A stretch of DNA of 64,000 nt, taken from positions 1 through 64,000 of the forward strand of contig JAKVCR010000044.1 in assembly GCA_022448985.1 (NCBI GenBank), written 5' to 3'. This DNA comes from Roseibacillus sp. GTDB lineage: Bacteria > Verrucomicrobiota > Verrucomicrobiia > Verrucomicrobiales > Akkermansiaceae. The notes below the pieces were generated by a model. That model worked only from the letters and a program-made list of their open reading frames with translations, made no database searches and had not been told where the DNA came from. Both the position numbers and the translations under genes were made by a program. Shown here one piece after another: positions 55,138 to 63,921 of this stretch; position 1 is the first letter of the stretch; each line of letters opens with the position of its first letter.

Positions 55138-55338
55138 ACTGGTCTCCATTTGAAAACAGCCCTCCCATCTTCCGGGCAATGGAAGCCAGGAAATAAAGAA
55201 CTGCTTGTTCCTGCAGAGGGTGGAGTCATGGCATAACGGCTGCGGACTCTCCGCCCCTGCCAGCCAGCTTTCCCATTCACGGCTTGCAACCCGCAGGCAG
55301 GAAAGCGTATTCCGGGAGTGCGCCTCCACCTCCCCGTG

Positions 55339-56733
55339 ATGCAGCTTCCCTCCCCCCGGCATCTTCCTCCCCTTGATGAGCGCTTCCTCTCCGCTGCGCT
55401 GTGGAACAGGGCATACCGGAAGCTGGTGGAAGCGGACCCCGGGAGCCGCGACCTGCATCTCGCCCTTGCCCGTAAGGACGGTACCACCTTCCATCAGCGC
55501 CTGCGCATTCTGCCCCATGAAGGCGGAAACGTGGACCTCAACCTCAGATACATTGAGCGCACGGTTAAATTCCTTCTCTGGATGAAGGGCGGAAGCCGTC
55601 TCTACGTGGCGGGCAACGACGAAGTGGCGACCATTCTGTCCGGCATCTACTCGGAAAACGGCGCCCGCTCCTTTGACCGGGACATCGTGGGTGATGGGAT
55701 CTTCGGTGAACCCATTACCGTTACTGCCTGCCAGCCGGGGAATCTGCCCCCTGCCTCGGAAGCAAATGTGGAACTCGGTCGCAATCTCGATGGCTGCCGA
55801 ATCGGATTTGATCTGGGCGGGTCCGACCGCAAGGCCGCCGCCCTCATTGACGGAGAAGTGGTCTTCTCCGAAGAAATCTCCTGGGACCCCTACTTCCAGT
55901 CTGATCCGCAGTATCATCTCGAAGGGATCAGGGACAGCCTGCAACGCGCTGCGGCACACCTCCCCCGGGTCGATGCCATTGGCGGATCGGCAGCCGGGGA
56001 TTACATAAACAACGAAGTCCGGGTCGCCTCTCTCTTCCGCGGGATCAAGGATCCGGCTGTCTTTGAGACGGAAGTGCGCCCCATTTTCAGCAAGCTGCAG
56101 GAGGAGTGGGGTGGAATTCCCTTTGTGGTCATCAACGACGGGGAGGTGACCGCCCTGGCCGGATCCTTGAGCATGAACGCCAACGCCGTGCTCGGCATCT
56201 CAATGGGCACCTCCCTGGCAGCCGGTTACTGTACTCCCGGAGGGCGTATCACGCCCTGGATCAACGAACTTGCCTTTGCTCCCATCGACTATCGCGACGA
56301 TGCGCCTGAAGACGAATGGTCTGGCGACATCGGGTGCGGAGTACAGTACTTTTCCCAGCAGGGGGTCGCACGTTTAGCTCCCAAAGCCGGCTTCCAGTTC
56401 GGCAAAATGGCATTCCCTGAGCAACTGGTGGAGGTGCAGACGGCAATGGCCCGGGGGCATGAGGGCGCCCGCCGGATTTATGAGACAATCGGAGTGTGCT
56501 TCGGTTACACTATTGCGCACTACGCGGAGTTCTACGAAATCGAGAACCTCCTCATCCTGGGCCGGGTTACCTCTGGGGCGGGCGGCGAACTCATCCTCGA
56601 AAAAGCCGCCGAGGTGCTGCAGGATGAATTCCCCGGATTGAGCGAACAGATCACCATGACCACCCCGGACGAACAGATGAAGCGCCACGGCCAGGCGGTG
56701 GCTGCGGCCAGCCTGCCGACCCTCGCTCCCTAA
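55339..56733 (+). CDS. ROK-like sugar kinase / ASKHA ATPase
   Basis: 464 aa from the ATG at 55339; a GTG at 55318 could add seven residues. About 150 residues of unrecognised N-terminal sequence come before the ASKHA phosphate motif RIGFDLGGSDRKAAALIDGE (residues near 153). A second glycine-rich motif, NANAVLGISMGTSLAAGYC, and IENLLILGRVTSGAGGELIL complete the fold. This is the pattern of ROK kinases and regulators, but the ROK zinc motif CxCGxxGC is not obvious. A PIG-L-type deacetylase gene follows after 16 bp, pointing to N-acetylhexosamine metabolism by inference. Confidence 0.7.
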   Translation: MQLPSPRHLPPLDERFLSAALWNRAYRKLVEADPGSRDLHLALARKDGTTFHQRLRILPHEGGNVDLNLRYIERTVKFLLWMKGGSRLYVAGNDEVATILSGIYSENGARSFDRDIVGDGIFGEPITVTACQPGNLPPASEANVELGRNLDGCRIGFDLGGSDRKAAALIDGEVVFSEEISWDPYFQSDPQYHLEGIRDSLQRAAAHLPRVDAIGGSAAGDYINNEVRVASLFRGIKDPAVFETEVRPIFSKLQEEWGGIPFVVINDGEVTALAGSLSMNANAVLGISMGTSLAAGYCTPGGRITPWINELAFAPIDYRDDAPEDEWSGDIGCGVQYFSQQGVARLAPKAGFQFGKMAFPEQLVEVQTAMARGHEGARRIYETIGVCFGYTIAHYAEFYEIENLLILGRVTSGAGGELILEKAAEVLQDEFPGLSEQITMTTPDEQMKRHGQAVAAASLPTLAP

Positions 56734-56749
56734 GATTTCCCCGATCCAG

Positions 56750-57598
56750 ATGAAATTCTCTAATCCCAGTGCCTCTATTTTCATCCCTTGCGATCAGACC
56801 ATGGAGATCGCGCTTCCCCGGATCACCCACCTGGGGATCGGGGCCCACCAGGACGATCTCGAGTTCATGGCCTTTCACGGCATCGAAGCCTGCTACCGAC
56901 AGAACGACAAGTGGTTCGGAGGGGTGACCTGTACCAACGGCGCCGGGAGTTCCCGCACCGGTCTCTACAAGGACTACTCCGACGATGAGATGTGCGAGGT
57001 GCGGCGCCGCGAGCAGGAGCAGGCGGCAGTGGTCGGAGAGTACGCTGCCATGGTTCAACTCGATTACCCGAGCAGCTCAATGAAGGACCCCTCCAACCCT
57101 TCTCCTGTCGCGGACCTCACTGCCCTCCTGAGGGCGACCCGGCCAGACATAGTCTACACCCACAATCTGGCCGACAAGCACGCCACCCATGTCGCAGTCA
57201 CCGCGGCCGTGCTGAAGGCACTTCGGGCCCTCCCACCCGAGGAACAGCCGAAACAGGTTCTCGGTTGCGAAGTCTGGCGTGGTCTGGACTGGATGCTGGA
57301 TGCCGATAAATTCCTGCTCGACGTCAGCGGCCGCCCCAACCTGTCCGCCGCAATCGGTGGGATATTCGATTCCCAGATTGCAGGTGGCAAACGCTACGAT
57401 CTCGCCGTGCAGGGACGACGCCTGGCCAATGCCACCTTCTTCGACTCCCACGCGGTCGACGAGGTGGAGCAACTCTGGTTCGCCATGGACCTCACCCCGC
57501 TGGTCAATGACCCCACGCTCGATCCTGTCGAGTTTGCCGCGGCCTTTATCCAACGTTTCGAGGAGGATGTCCGCAGCTCCCTGAAAAACTATTTCTGA
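56750..57598 (+). CDS. PIG-L (LmbE-like) deacetylase
   Basis: Zinc-dependent N-acetylglucosamine-type deacetylase family, 282 aa. The zinc motif AHQDDLE sits at residues 32-38 (GIGAHQDDLEFMAFHGI), and the third ligand is in THNLADKHATHVAV near 140. CTNGAGSSRTG and EVRRREQEQAAVVG are standard. No signal peptide is evident, so it is likely cytoplasmic. Sixteen bp separate it from the ROK-like gene, suggesting a two-gene unit for amino-sugar handling; the exact substrate is unknown. Confidence 0.88.
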   Translation: MKFSNPSASIFIPCDQTMEIALPRITHLGIGAHQDDLEFMAFHGIEACYRQNDKWFGGVTCTNGAGSSRTGLYKDYSDDEMCEVRRREQEQAAVVGEYAAMVQLDYPSSSMKDPSNPSPVADLTALLRATRPDIVYTHNLADKHATHVAVTAAVLKALRALPPEEQPKQVLGCEVWRGLDWMLDADKFLLDVSGRPNLSAAIGGIFDSQIAGGKRYDLAVQGRRLANATFFDSHAVDEVEQLWFAMDLTPLVNDPTLDPVEFAAAFIQRFEEDVRSSLKNYF

Positions 57599-57705
57599 CC
57601 GGCAGTCGACCGGAGCGGCAACAACCCGGAAAAGAAATCAACGAATCAAGAGCCCCTTACCCCATTCGGGTCCCCGCCCCCGGCCAAAGAGAAGGCAAAG
57701 GTCCT

Positions 57706-57711
57706 TTGACA
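57706..57711 (+). promoter_or_regulatory. Candidate -35 box before the secreted hypothetical gene
   Basis: A perfect TTGACA, but the -10 region 16-18 bp downstream (ATTTTGATTT) is poor. If used, transcription would begin near 57740, consistent with the ATG at 57768 rather than the upstream TTG. Confidence 0.3.
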
Positions 57712-57767
57712 CTTGCTCAAAATCCGCCATTTTGATTTCTCGCTTCTCCTTAACCCCCTTGCGGTCA

Positions 57768-59072
57768 ATGCGATTACCCGCCGCTTCTTATCCTGCCCCT
57801 GTCCCTGCGATTACCTGTGCCCTGGCACTGGCGACCGGGCCCTTGCTTGCAAGCGGTCTCGAAAATGGCGAGATCCAGGCCAACGCGCAGTTTCTCTCGG
57901 GCGGGTCCGCAGTGGGAGCCGAACAGGAACTCGCCATGGAGGTGCGTTCACCCGGGACCGATCAGTTTCCGCCCCTTCCCAATTCGGCACCAGCCCTCGC
58001 CCGGATTGATGCCACCATGGCGGCCATCACCCACCTGACGACCGCAGGATCGACCAGTGATCTCAACCAGTTCAACTCAGCGGCCCAGAGCCTGGTCGAA
58101 TACGTTGATAACCTCGTCGTCGATGCGGAGGGGATCGCAGTGGGAACGGATTTGATTGTGACCGTAGCCTGGGAGGTCTCCGGGCAGACCGAGTTTAACG
58201 CGCCTGATCGTATCCGGACGCGGAGCAGGCTTCTCCTCGATGCGGTCGGGATCGACCTTGACCCGGACCCCAACGCCCCGGACCCCCCCCGCCAGCAATG
58301 GGCCCGCGACTTCTCCAACTACGACGAGAATGTTCCCGGTGAATTTGGACAGGTCAGTTTCGACTTTCTCGTCCAGGCAGGGACTCCCAGTCCTGGGAAT
58401 ATACGCCTCCGCAGCGCTACCGGGTCCCTGGTCGGTGGTCCGGGATCCACCTTCACCGGAACCTACAACTGCCTCGCCAGGAGTGAACTGACGGCTACCC
58501 TGGTGGGGGCCATCGATGTCAAAACAAAGACGGGACAAACGCTTTATCGCTGGGCCACCAATGCCCACTCCGGGCTTGATTATGGTTTCCGTGACGATGA
58601 GCCGCCAACGGCCCCACCGCTTACGACAGGGAATTCCCCGGCTGGCAGTGAATTCACGGCACTGTCCTGGAACTCCAGAAAAAACCATCACTATTTTGTC
58701 GAGGTGACCAAGGACGGCACAAACTGGACCTTCCTCACCGAGGTCGCCGGCACCGGACAACTCGTCGACATCAATGTGATCAGGGATTCGCGGGTTACAG
58801 AATACCGCCTCCAGGAATTTTTTGGAGGCGGCTCAACGGGTCACACCGTGCGACCGCCAACCCTGCATGTCTTCCGGAAGGAGGACAATGGATTGAACGT
58901 CCGCCTCGCCTGGAACACTCACCCGAGGGAAATCTACCAGCTCAATGAAGTACTGCCTGACGGCCTCTTCTCCCCGGTCTTCGCTGCGATTGGAGACGGA
59001 AGTGCGGTCTGGTTCGACTTTCCGCCCACGGAGTCCGGCCGCGTATTCAGGATAAGCGCCATTCAAAACTGA
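57768..59072 (+). CDS. Secreted hypothetical protein
   Basis: 434 aa from the ATG at 57768; an in-frame TTG at 57732 would add twelve residues. The N-terminus contains a signal-like segment (ITCALALATGPLLASGLEN). The middle is Asp/Thr/Pro-rich beta sequence (TFTGTYNCLARSELTATLVG). The C-terminal part (FTALSWNSRKNHHYFVEVTK, VTEYRLQEFFGGG) has the look of the beta-sandwich ends common in PVC surface proteins. No enzyme motif or sorting signal is identified. Confidence 0.65.
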   Translation: MRLPAASYPAPVPAITCALALATGPLLASGLENGEIQANAQFLSGGSAVGAEQELAMEVRSPGTDQFPPLPNSAPALARIDATMAAITHLTTAGSTSDLNQFNSAAQSLVEYVDNLVVDAEGIAVGTDLIVTVAWEVSGQTEFNAPDRIRTRSRLLLDAVGIDLDPDPNAPDPPRQQWARDFSNYDENVPGEFGQVSFDFLVQAGTPSPGNIRLRSATGSLVGGPGSTFTGTYNCLARSELTATLVGAIDVKTKTGQTLYRWATNAHSGLDYGFRDDEPPTAPPLTTGNSPAGSEFTALSWNSRKNHHYFVEVTKDGTNWTFLTEVAGTGQLVDINVIRDSRVTEYRLQEFFGGGSTGHTVRPPTLHVFRKEDNGLNVRLAWNTHPREIYQLNEVLPDGLFSPVFAAIGDGSAVWFDFPPTESGRVFRISAIQN

Positions 59073-59102
59073 ACTGCGCCCCCGGTCTACCCGGGCCCTC
59101 CC

Positions 59103-60089
59103 TCACCCCAGTCGCTGGGCCACCTGCTTGGCGAAGTAGCTCAGAATCACATCCGCACCAGCACGCTTGATGCCGGTGAGGCTCTCCATCACCACCGCTT
59201 TTTCTTCCAGCCAGCCCGCGGCACAGGCGGACTTGATCATGAGGTATTCACCGCTCACCTGGTAGGCCGCCACCGGGAGGGTGGTCTCGTCCCGGAGGGC
59301 TGCAATAACATCGAGATAGGGACCAGCCGGTTTCACCATTACCATGTCCGCCCCTTCCTCTTCATCCAGAAGCAACTCGCGGACGGCCTCCCTCACATTG
59401 GCGGGCTCCATCTGGTAGGTTTTCTTGTCGCCGTCCTTGGGAGCCGAATCGAGCGCTCCACGAAAAGGGCCGTAATAGGCCGAGGCGTACTTGGCAGTGT
59501 AGCCCAGGATGGAAACCCCTTCAAAGGACGCACCATCCAGAGCAGTGCGAATGGCGGCCACCCTCCCATCCATCATGTCACTGGGTCCCACCATGTCGGC
59601 ACCCGCTTCGGCATGGCAGAGAGCCTGCCGACAGAGCACTTCCACCGTCTGGTCATTGAGAACCTCAAGGGATCCATCCTCCCCGCGCCTCACAAGACCG
59701 TCCTGGCCATCTGAATTGTAGGGATCGAGGGCCACATCTGTAATAACCACCAGGGAAGGATGAGCCGCCTTGAGAGCCTGAACCGCGCGTGGCACCAAAC
59801 CTTCCGGATTGGCACACTCCTCCGCTTCCGGGGTCTTCAGCCCTTCGGCAATAACAGGAAACAGTATCACTGCCGGGATTCCTAATGCGTGGGCCTTCCC
59901 CGCCTCCTGCACGAGGCCATCCAGGGACCAGCGTCGGCAGCCCGGCATGGACGCAATCTCTGCATCCCCCCTGTCTTCATGCAGGAAGAGCGGATAAATG
60001 AAGTCGCTGGGGGTAAGCACGGTTTCTCTCACCATGGCTCGGATAGCGGGGGACTTGCGATTGCGCCGGGGGCGATGGAACAGGTTCAT
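59103..60089 (-). CDS. hemB: Delta-aminolevulinic acid dehydratase (porphobilinogen synthase)
   Basis: Joins two 5-aminolevulinate molecules for heme and other tetrapyrroles, 328 aa. The two active-site lysines lie in ILGYTAKYASAYYGPFR and DMVMVKPAGPYLDVI. The metal strip reads DVALDPYNSDGQDG, with Asp and Ala where zinc enzymes have cysteines, so this is a magnesium-type HemB. The start has a good AGGAG site, which lies within the end of cysS; the genes are 9 bp apart, so cysS-hemB is likely an operon. Confidence 0.97.
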   Translation of the reverse strand: MNLFHRPRRNRKSPAIRAMVRETVLTPSDFIYPLFLHEDRGDAEIASMPGCRRWSLDGLVQEAGKAHALGIPAVILFPVIAEGLKTPEAEECANPEGLVPRAVQALKAAHPSLVVITDVALDPYNSDGQDGLVRRGEDGSLEVLNDQTVEVLCRQALCHAEAGADMVGPSDMMDGRVAAIRTALDGASFEGVSILGYTAKYASAYYGPFRGALDSAPKDGDKKTYQMEPANVREAVRELLLDEEEGADMVMVKPAGPYLDVIAALRDETTLPVAAYQVSGEYLMIKSACAAGWLEEKAVVMESLTGIKRAGADVILSYFAKQVAQRLG

Positions 60090-60098
60090 GGGAATCTC

Positions 60099-61505
60099 CT
60101 AGAGTGGTTTTAGTTCGTATCCATTCTGGCCGTCTTTCACGGTCCAGCCCAGTTTCTTGAGCTCGTCGCGGACCGCATCGGCTCCGGCCCAGTCCCTGGC
60201 GATCCGGGCTTCCTGCCGCTTCTCGGCCAGGGCGACAACCTCGGGGGGCGCCTCCGGATCCTCCAGATCCGGCAGCAGCAACCCCAAGGCCGCCAGAATA
60301 GCATGAAACCCCAGCCAGTTCACCCCCGGATCACCTTCGGTGGCGGCCGTCCGCAGCCCCGTGAAGAGTTGGCCCAGTCCTTCCGGAGTATTCAGGTCGT
60401 CATTGAGGGCCGCCAGGGCCGGGGTAAAAACCCCGTGATCCTCCAACCTGCAGAGCTCCTTATAGGAAGGAGCCGCTTGACCTTCCCGGCCGGCTGCTTG
60501 TGCAAGGCGGGCCTCGGCCCGCACGAGCTTGCTCAGGGCTTCCCGAGCCGCATGCAACCCATCGAGGGTAAAATTGAGCTGCTTCCGATGGTGCGCACTG
60601 ATGAGCACGTAACGCACCTCCATCGGGGTTGCCCCCGGGTCGCTCCCCAGGTCCTCCAGGGTGTAAAGGTTGTTGAGCGACTTGGACATCTTCTCCCCAT
60701 CAACCATCAGGAACCGCGGGTGGAACCAGATGCGGGCAAAGTCCCCTCCACAGGCGCACCGCGACTGGGCGATCTCGTTTTCATGGTGGGGAAACTTGAG
60801 ATCTTCGCCCCCGCTATGAAGATCAAAACTCTCTCCGAGATACTTGAAGCTCATCGCCGAGCACTCCAGATGCCAGCCAGGCCGCCCTTCGCCCCATGGG
60901 CTCTCCCAGTAATTATCCCCGTCTTCCGGTCGCCGTCCTTTCCAAAGGACGAAATCGGATACGCTGTCCTTCTCATACTCGTCGGCGTTAGCCCTTCGAT
61001 CCTGCGTCTTCCCCAGTTCGAGTTCCTGCTGGTCAAGTCGAGCCAGCTTTCCGTAGTCCCCGAAGGAAGCGATCCGGAAGTAGACTGAGCCATCCCCGGA
61101 AGGATAAGCGTGTCCCTTCTCAATCAGGGTCTCAATCATGGCGATCTGCTCCGGTATGTGCTTCACCGCACTGGGTTCCACATGGGGCTCCAGGCAGTTA
61201 AGGGCCTCACAGTCCCTGTGAAACCGGGCCGTCCATTTTTCGGTGAATTCAGTCAGCGCCATTCCGGCAGCCTGCGAATCGCGAATGGTCTTATCGTCCA
61301 CGTCCGTGATGTTACGCACGTGCTTGGTTCTCATCCCGCTCACCTCCATTACCCTCCGGAGAACGTCATTCAGAACAAAAGTCCGGAAATTTCCGATATG
61401 CGCCGGCCCGTAGACGGTGGGCCCACAGCAATAAAACCCGAAGGTTCGGCCGTCGGCTGGCTCTATTTCACGCGTCTCACGCGTCATGGTGTCGAACAAG
61501 CGCAC
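60099..61505 (-). CDS. cysS: Cysteinyl-tRNA synthetase
   Basis: Class I synthetase charging tRNA-Cys, 468 aa from the GTG at 61505 ([16 protein letters not shown], the usual CysRS opening). The zinc/active-site segment [20 protein letters not shown] contains the HIGH-equivalent HIGN. Other features are [46 protein letters not shown] and the [10 protein letters not shown] loop. The frame is open further upstream, but that part is a palindrome-rich intergenic repeat. hemB follows after 9 bp. Confidence 0.97.
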   Translation of the reverse strand: MRLFDTMTRETREIEPADGRTFGFYCCGPTVYGPAHIGNFRTFVLNDVLRRVMEVSGMRTKHVRNITDVDDKTIRDSQAAGMALTEFTEKWTARFHRDCEALNCLEPHVEPSAVKHIPEQIAMIETLIEKGHAYPSGDGSVYFRIASFGDYGKLARLDQQELELGKTQDRRANADEYEKDSVSDFVLWKGRRPEDGDNYWESPWGEGRPGWHLECSAMSFKYLGESFDLHSGGEDLKFPHHENEIAQSRCACGGDFARIWFHPRFLMVDGEKMSKSLNNLYTLEDLGSDPGATPMEVRYVLISAHHRKQLNFTLDGLHAAREALSKLVRAEARLAQAAGREGQAAPSYKELCRLEDHGVFTPALAALNDDLNTPEGLGQLFTGLRTAATEGDPGVNWLGFHAILAALGLLLPDLEDPEAPPEVVALAEKRQEARIARDWAGADAVRDELKKLGWTVKDGQNGYELKPL

Positions 61506-61535
61506 GCCGTGCTCTAACGGCGGGACACGCCCTTC

Positions 61536-61566
61536 GCAAGCCTCAGCTTGCCTGCCTTCGGCAGGC
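61536..61566. repeat. Adjacent palindromes upstream of cysS
   Basis: GCAAGC-CTCA-GCTTGC (61536-61551) overlaps by two bases GCCTGCC-TTC-GGCAGGC (61550-61566). Both arms are perfect. The layout resembles REP-type intergenic repeats; a second copy was not found in the window. Confidence 0.5.
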
Positions 61567-61638
61567 CCCGGCTGCGCGGGGGATTGTCCTCCTCCCATGA
61601 CCCGGCAGCACAAAGAGATTCGCAACCGATCAGGAACA

Positions 61639-61690
61639 GGCAGGACCCCCTCGAAGACAAGAATTCGCCACCTTGCGGTGGTATCCTGCC
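61639..61690 (+). repeat. Nested inverted repeat before the two-helix membrane protein gene
   Basis: Outer arms GGCAGGA (61639-61645) and TCCTGCC (61684-61690) enclose an inner hairpin CCACC-TTGC-GGTGG (61668-61681). It sits 43 bases before the ATG at 61734 and could be a leader RNA structure or part of an intergenic repeat. Confidence 0.4.
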
Positions 61691-61733
61691 CCACCCTGGT
61701 CCACATTCAGGAGTGGCCCCGCAAAAGAAAGCG

Positions 61734-62312
61734 ATGTTCACCCCCCAGCAGAAGCGGGCCCTCCTCATCGGCTTTGGGCTCATTCTGGTAGTCGCGACCA
61801 TCCTTGTCCTCATCTGGCTTGGCATGTTCCTGCCTGGTTTCGCCGGGGAAGTGTTCCGGAAAATGGCGGGGATGATGTGGACGCCGGGAGTCCTCGACTT
61901 TTCCCTCTTCCTCCTTGGAATCATCCTGATCTTCTCGCTCAACATGTTCATCCGGGCCCGAAAAGGCGATGAGTATGTCTATCTGGAGCAGGTCGAGGAT
62001 CCCCCGACAGATCTCCCCGAAGAGGCCCGTTCCGCCATCTTCCACGAAGCCCCCGACCCGGAGAGTCTCAGGCCCAGCCTCGCCGCCATTGAAGGGGCTC
62101 TTGAACTCAATGACCTCTCAGAGGCTACCAGTCTTCTCTTCGAGTTACCCTCGGACCAACTTGAGGAGCCGGACGTGCTTGCGCTCAGGATCGCGCTTGC
62201 ACACCGCAAGGGGCATCATCGAAAAGCCGACGATCTGCTGGAGCAGCTCCGGGTCAAGTCGCCTCAGCATCCCCTGTGCGAGAACTCGCGTGGGACGTCT
62301 CCCGCTGATTGA
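61734..62312 (+). CDS. Two-helix membrane protein with cytoplasmic helical domain
   Basis: 192 aa from the ATG at 61734. Two transmembrane helices: about residues 9-33 (ALLIGFGLILVVATILVLIW) and 50-74 (GVLDFSLFLLGIILIFSLNM). The remaining 115 residues are helical and acidic and resemble a TPR-like solenoid (AAIEGALELNDLSEATSLLF, ALRIALAHRKGHHRKADDLL). No family name is assigned. The 3' end overlaps the convergent potassium channel gene by 59 bp. Confidence 0.7.
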   Translation: MFTPQQKRALLIGFGLILVVATILVLIWLGMFLPGFAGEVFRKMAGMMWTPGVLDFSLFLLGIILIFSLNMFIRARKGDEYVYLEQVEDPPTDLPEEARSAIFHEAPDPESLRPSLAAIEGALELNDLSEATSLLFELPSDQLEEPDVLALRIALAHRKGHHRKADDLLEQLRVKSPQHPLCENSRGTSPAD

Positions 62313-63147
62313 GCTTTTCTCCACATCGACGACAGAACTTCGCATCGAGGAGATGACCATGCACCCCACAGGAGGGACATGCGTCGGTGGTCTCGTCCTG
62401 ACGGTTCATGGCGGCATTGAAAGTTTCGCCAATGACAATCCCGGTCGGCACCGCAATGATACAATATCCGAGCAGCACACAGAAGGCGGCCAGCGCTTTG
62501 CCCGCTACCGTGAGCAGGGGCATATCCCCATATCCCAGGGTGGTAACCGTCACAATGGCCCAGTAGACGCTGACAGGAATGTTCTCAAACTTGCTCCCTG
62601 GCTGCCCTGATTCAAGGAGATAGGCCACCGTCCCCATGATGGTAGCGAGGAGCAGCATGGCAAAGAAGAACACCGTGATCTTGGTCCGACTGGCCAGCAA
62701 TCCCCGCATGATGACACTCCCTCCCCGCACATGGCCAACCATCTTGAGGACCCGGAACATACGCAGGAGCCGTAGAATCCGGATGACCAGAAGTGATTGG
62801 CTCCCTACCACGAAAATGGCGAGGAAGGTCGGGATCCAGGAGAGAAAGTCGATAATCCCGAAAAAGCTGAAAATGTAGCGGGCAGGGCGCCGTACAATCC
62901 AGATACGCAGGAAATACTCACTCATGAAAAGAGCGGTAAAGAACCACTCTGCCCCCTTGAGCACAGGCCCCCAGCGGACCGACACCGAATCAATACTCTC
63001 CAGCATGACGGCCACCACGCTGAGGCCAATGGCCCACAACAGTATCACATCAAAGGCCTTGCCCGCCCTCGTTTCCGCCTCAAAGACAATTTTCCAGAGG
63101 CGCTCGCGGGTTTCGCTGCGCGTGGGTGGAGTCGGCTCCTCGGCCAT
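62254..63147 (-). CDS. Voltage-gated potassium channel with C-terminal zinc ribbon
   Basis: 297 aa, Kv-like. Four hydrophobic helices precede an S4 voltage sensor with arginines every third residue (R123, R126, R129, R132 in VIRILRLLRMFRVLKM). The selectivity filter TLGYGD is at 203-208, followed by S6 (AAFCVLLGYCIIAVPTGIVI). Unusually, the C-terminus carries two Cys pairs (C257/C260 in CPSCG and C272/C275 in CRRCG), a zinc-ribbon-like module. Expected in the inner membrane, conducting K+. Antiparallel overlap with the preceding gene is 59 bp. Confidence 0.92.
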   Translation of the reverse strand: MAEEPTPPTRSETRERLWKIVFEAETRAGKAFDVILLWAIGLSVVAVMLESIDSVSVRWGPVLKGAEWFFTALFMSEYFLRIWIVRRPARYIFSFFGIIDFLSWIPTFLAIFVVGSQSLLVIRILRLLRMFRVLKMVGHVRGGSVIMRGLLASRTKITVFFFAMLLLATIMGTVAYLLESGQPGSKFENIPVSVYWAIVTVTTLGYGDMPLLTVAGKALAAFCVLLGYCIIAVPTGIVIGETFNAAMNRQDETTDACPSCGVHGHLLDAKFCRRCGEKLNQRETSHASSRTGDAEAT

Positions 63148-63154
63148 CTGGCCG

Positions 63155-63163
63155 ATTCTAGCA
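63155..63163 (-). promoter_or_regulatory. Extended -10 promoter of the potassium channel gene
   Basis: On the minus strand TGCTAGAAT (63163-63155), a TGn-extended -10 box. It ends seven bases before the ATG at 63147, so transcription would start at or next to the start codon. The -35 is poor. Confidence 0.5.
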
Positions 63164-63264
63164 GGTTCCCCCTTGGCTTGGAACCCACATTCCGGAGGGG
63201 TCCCTATCCCACGAAAATCGGATCCTCCCAGTTGGAAAAAGGGCGAATTGACTACTCCCCGCCC

Positions 63265-63921
63265 TCAATCATCACGGCCCAGCACATCGCGCATCTGCTC
63301 TACCGAGCGACGGTTATACTCGTCGTCGCTGATGATGGGCGGTTCCGGAAATACCCGACGACGAAAGTCGGTGTGCCCATCCGTCGGCTTGTCGACCGGC
63401 CCAACCTTGCTTTCACGGGCTCCGCCTGCCTTGTAGCCAGCCGCCTCCACCCTGCGGCCTTGAAACCGTGAGCGGCGGGCAAGATGAGAAGGGCTCGTTA
63501 CCTGAAAACGGGACGGGGTTTTGAAATGGGCCCCATCTGTCTTTCCCGGGTAACTCCCGGTCGGGGCCTTCCGATGGCCTTTCCACCGGGGCGATTGGTA
63601 GTTTCCGGCCTGGTAGACGGCCTTTCCCACTCCACCACCAAAGGAAATGTTCCGTTTGCCTTCGTAATGGCTGCGAACCGGCCCGACAAAGTTACCCTGC
63701 TTGTCTTTCTTCAGTGAGCGGGCGTCAAAGGCGAAGCGTTCTTCAAGGGCCTTGAATCCTTCCCCCTCCCCAAGCGCAATCACCTGCTTATCGCGATTAC
63801 GGGCCTTCACCGTCGTAGTGGTGCTGGCGGCATTGATCCCATCCGTCCCCGAACACGAGCTGCACACCAGACCGCTGATCGGGAATGCTCCCAACAAGAG
63901 AATACGAAAGAGAATCCGCAA
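63265..63921 (-). CDS. Secreted basic hypothetical protein
   Basis: 218 aa from a TTG start. The hydrophobic N-terminus (ILFRILLLGAFPISGLVCSSC) is a signal peptide and may be a lipoprotein signal, although the cysteine context is not a classical lipobox. The rest is hydrophilic and rich in Arg, Lys, Gly (FGGGVGKAVYQAGNYQSPRW, RVFPEPPIISDDEYNRRSVE). No family is recognised. The 79 bp between its start and the right edge of the window contain nothing identifiable. Confidence 0.6.
   Translation of the reverse strand: MRILFRILLLGAFPISGLVCSSCSGTDGINAASTTTTVKARNRDKQVIALGEGEGFKALEERFAFDARSLKKDKQGNFVGPVRSHYEGKRNISFGGGVGKAVYQAGNYQSPRWKGHRKAPTGSYPGKTDGAHFKTPSRFQVTSPSHLARRSRFQGRRVEAAGYKAGGARESKVGPVDKPTDGHTDFRRRVFPEPPIISDDEYNRRSVEQMRDVLGRDD

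Noticed and set aside
61506-61706. N-terminal extension of cysS
   Set aside because: The extra residues are encoded by palindromic intergenic DNA and do not fit the family; the GTG at 61505 gives the normal start.
61506-61733. T-box riboswitch for cysS
   Set aside because: No T-box sequence (TGGNACCGCG-like) or specifier loop could be found on the minus strand.
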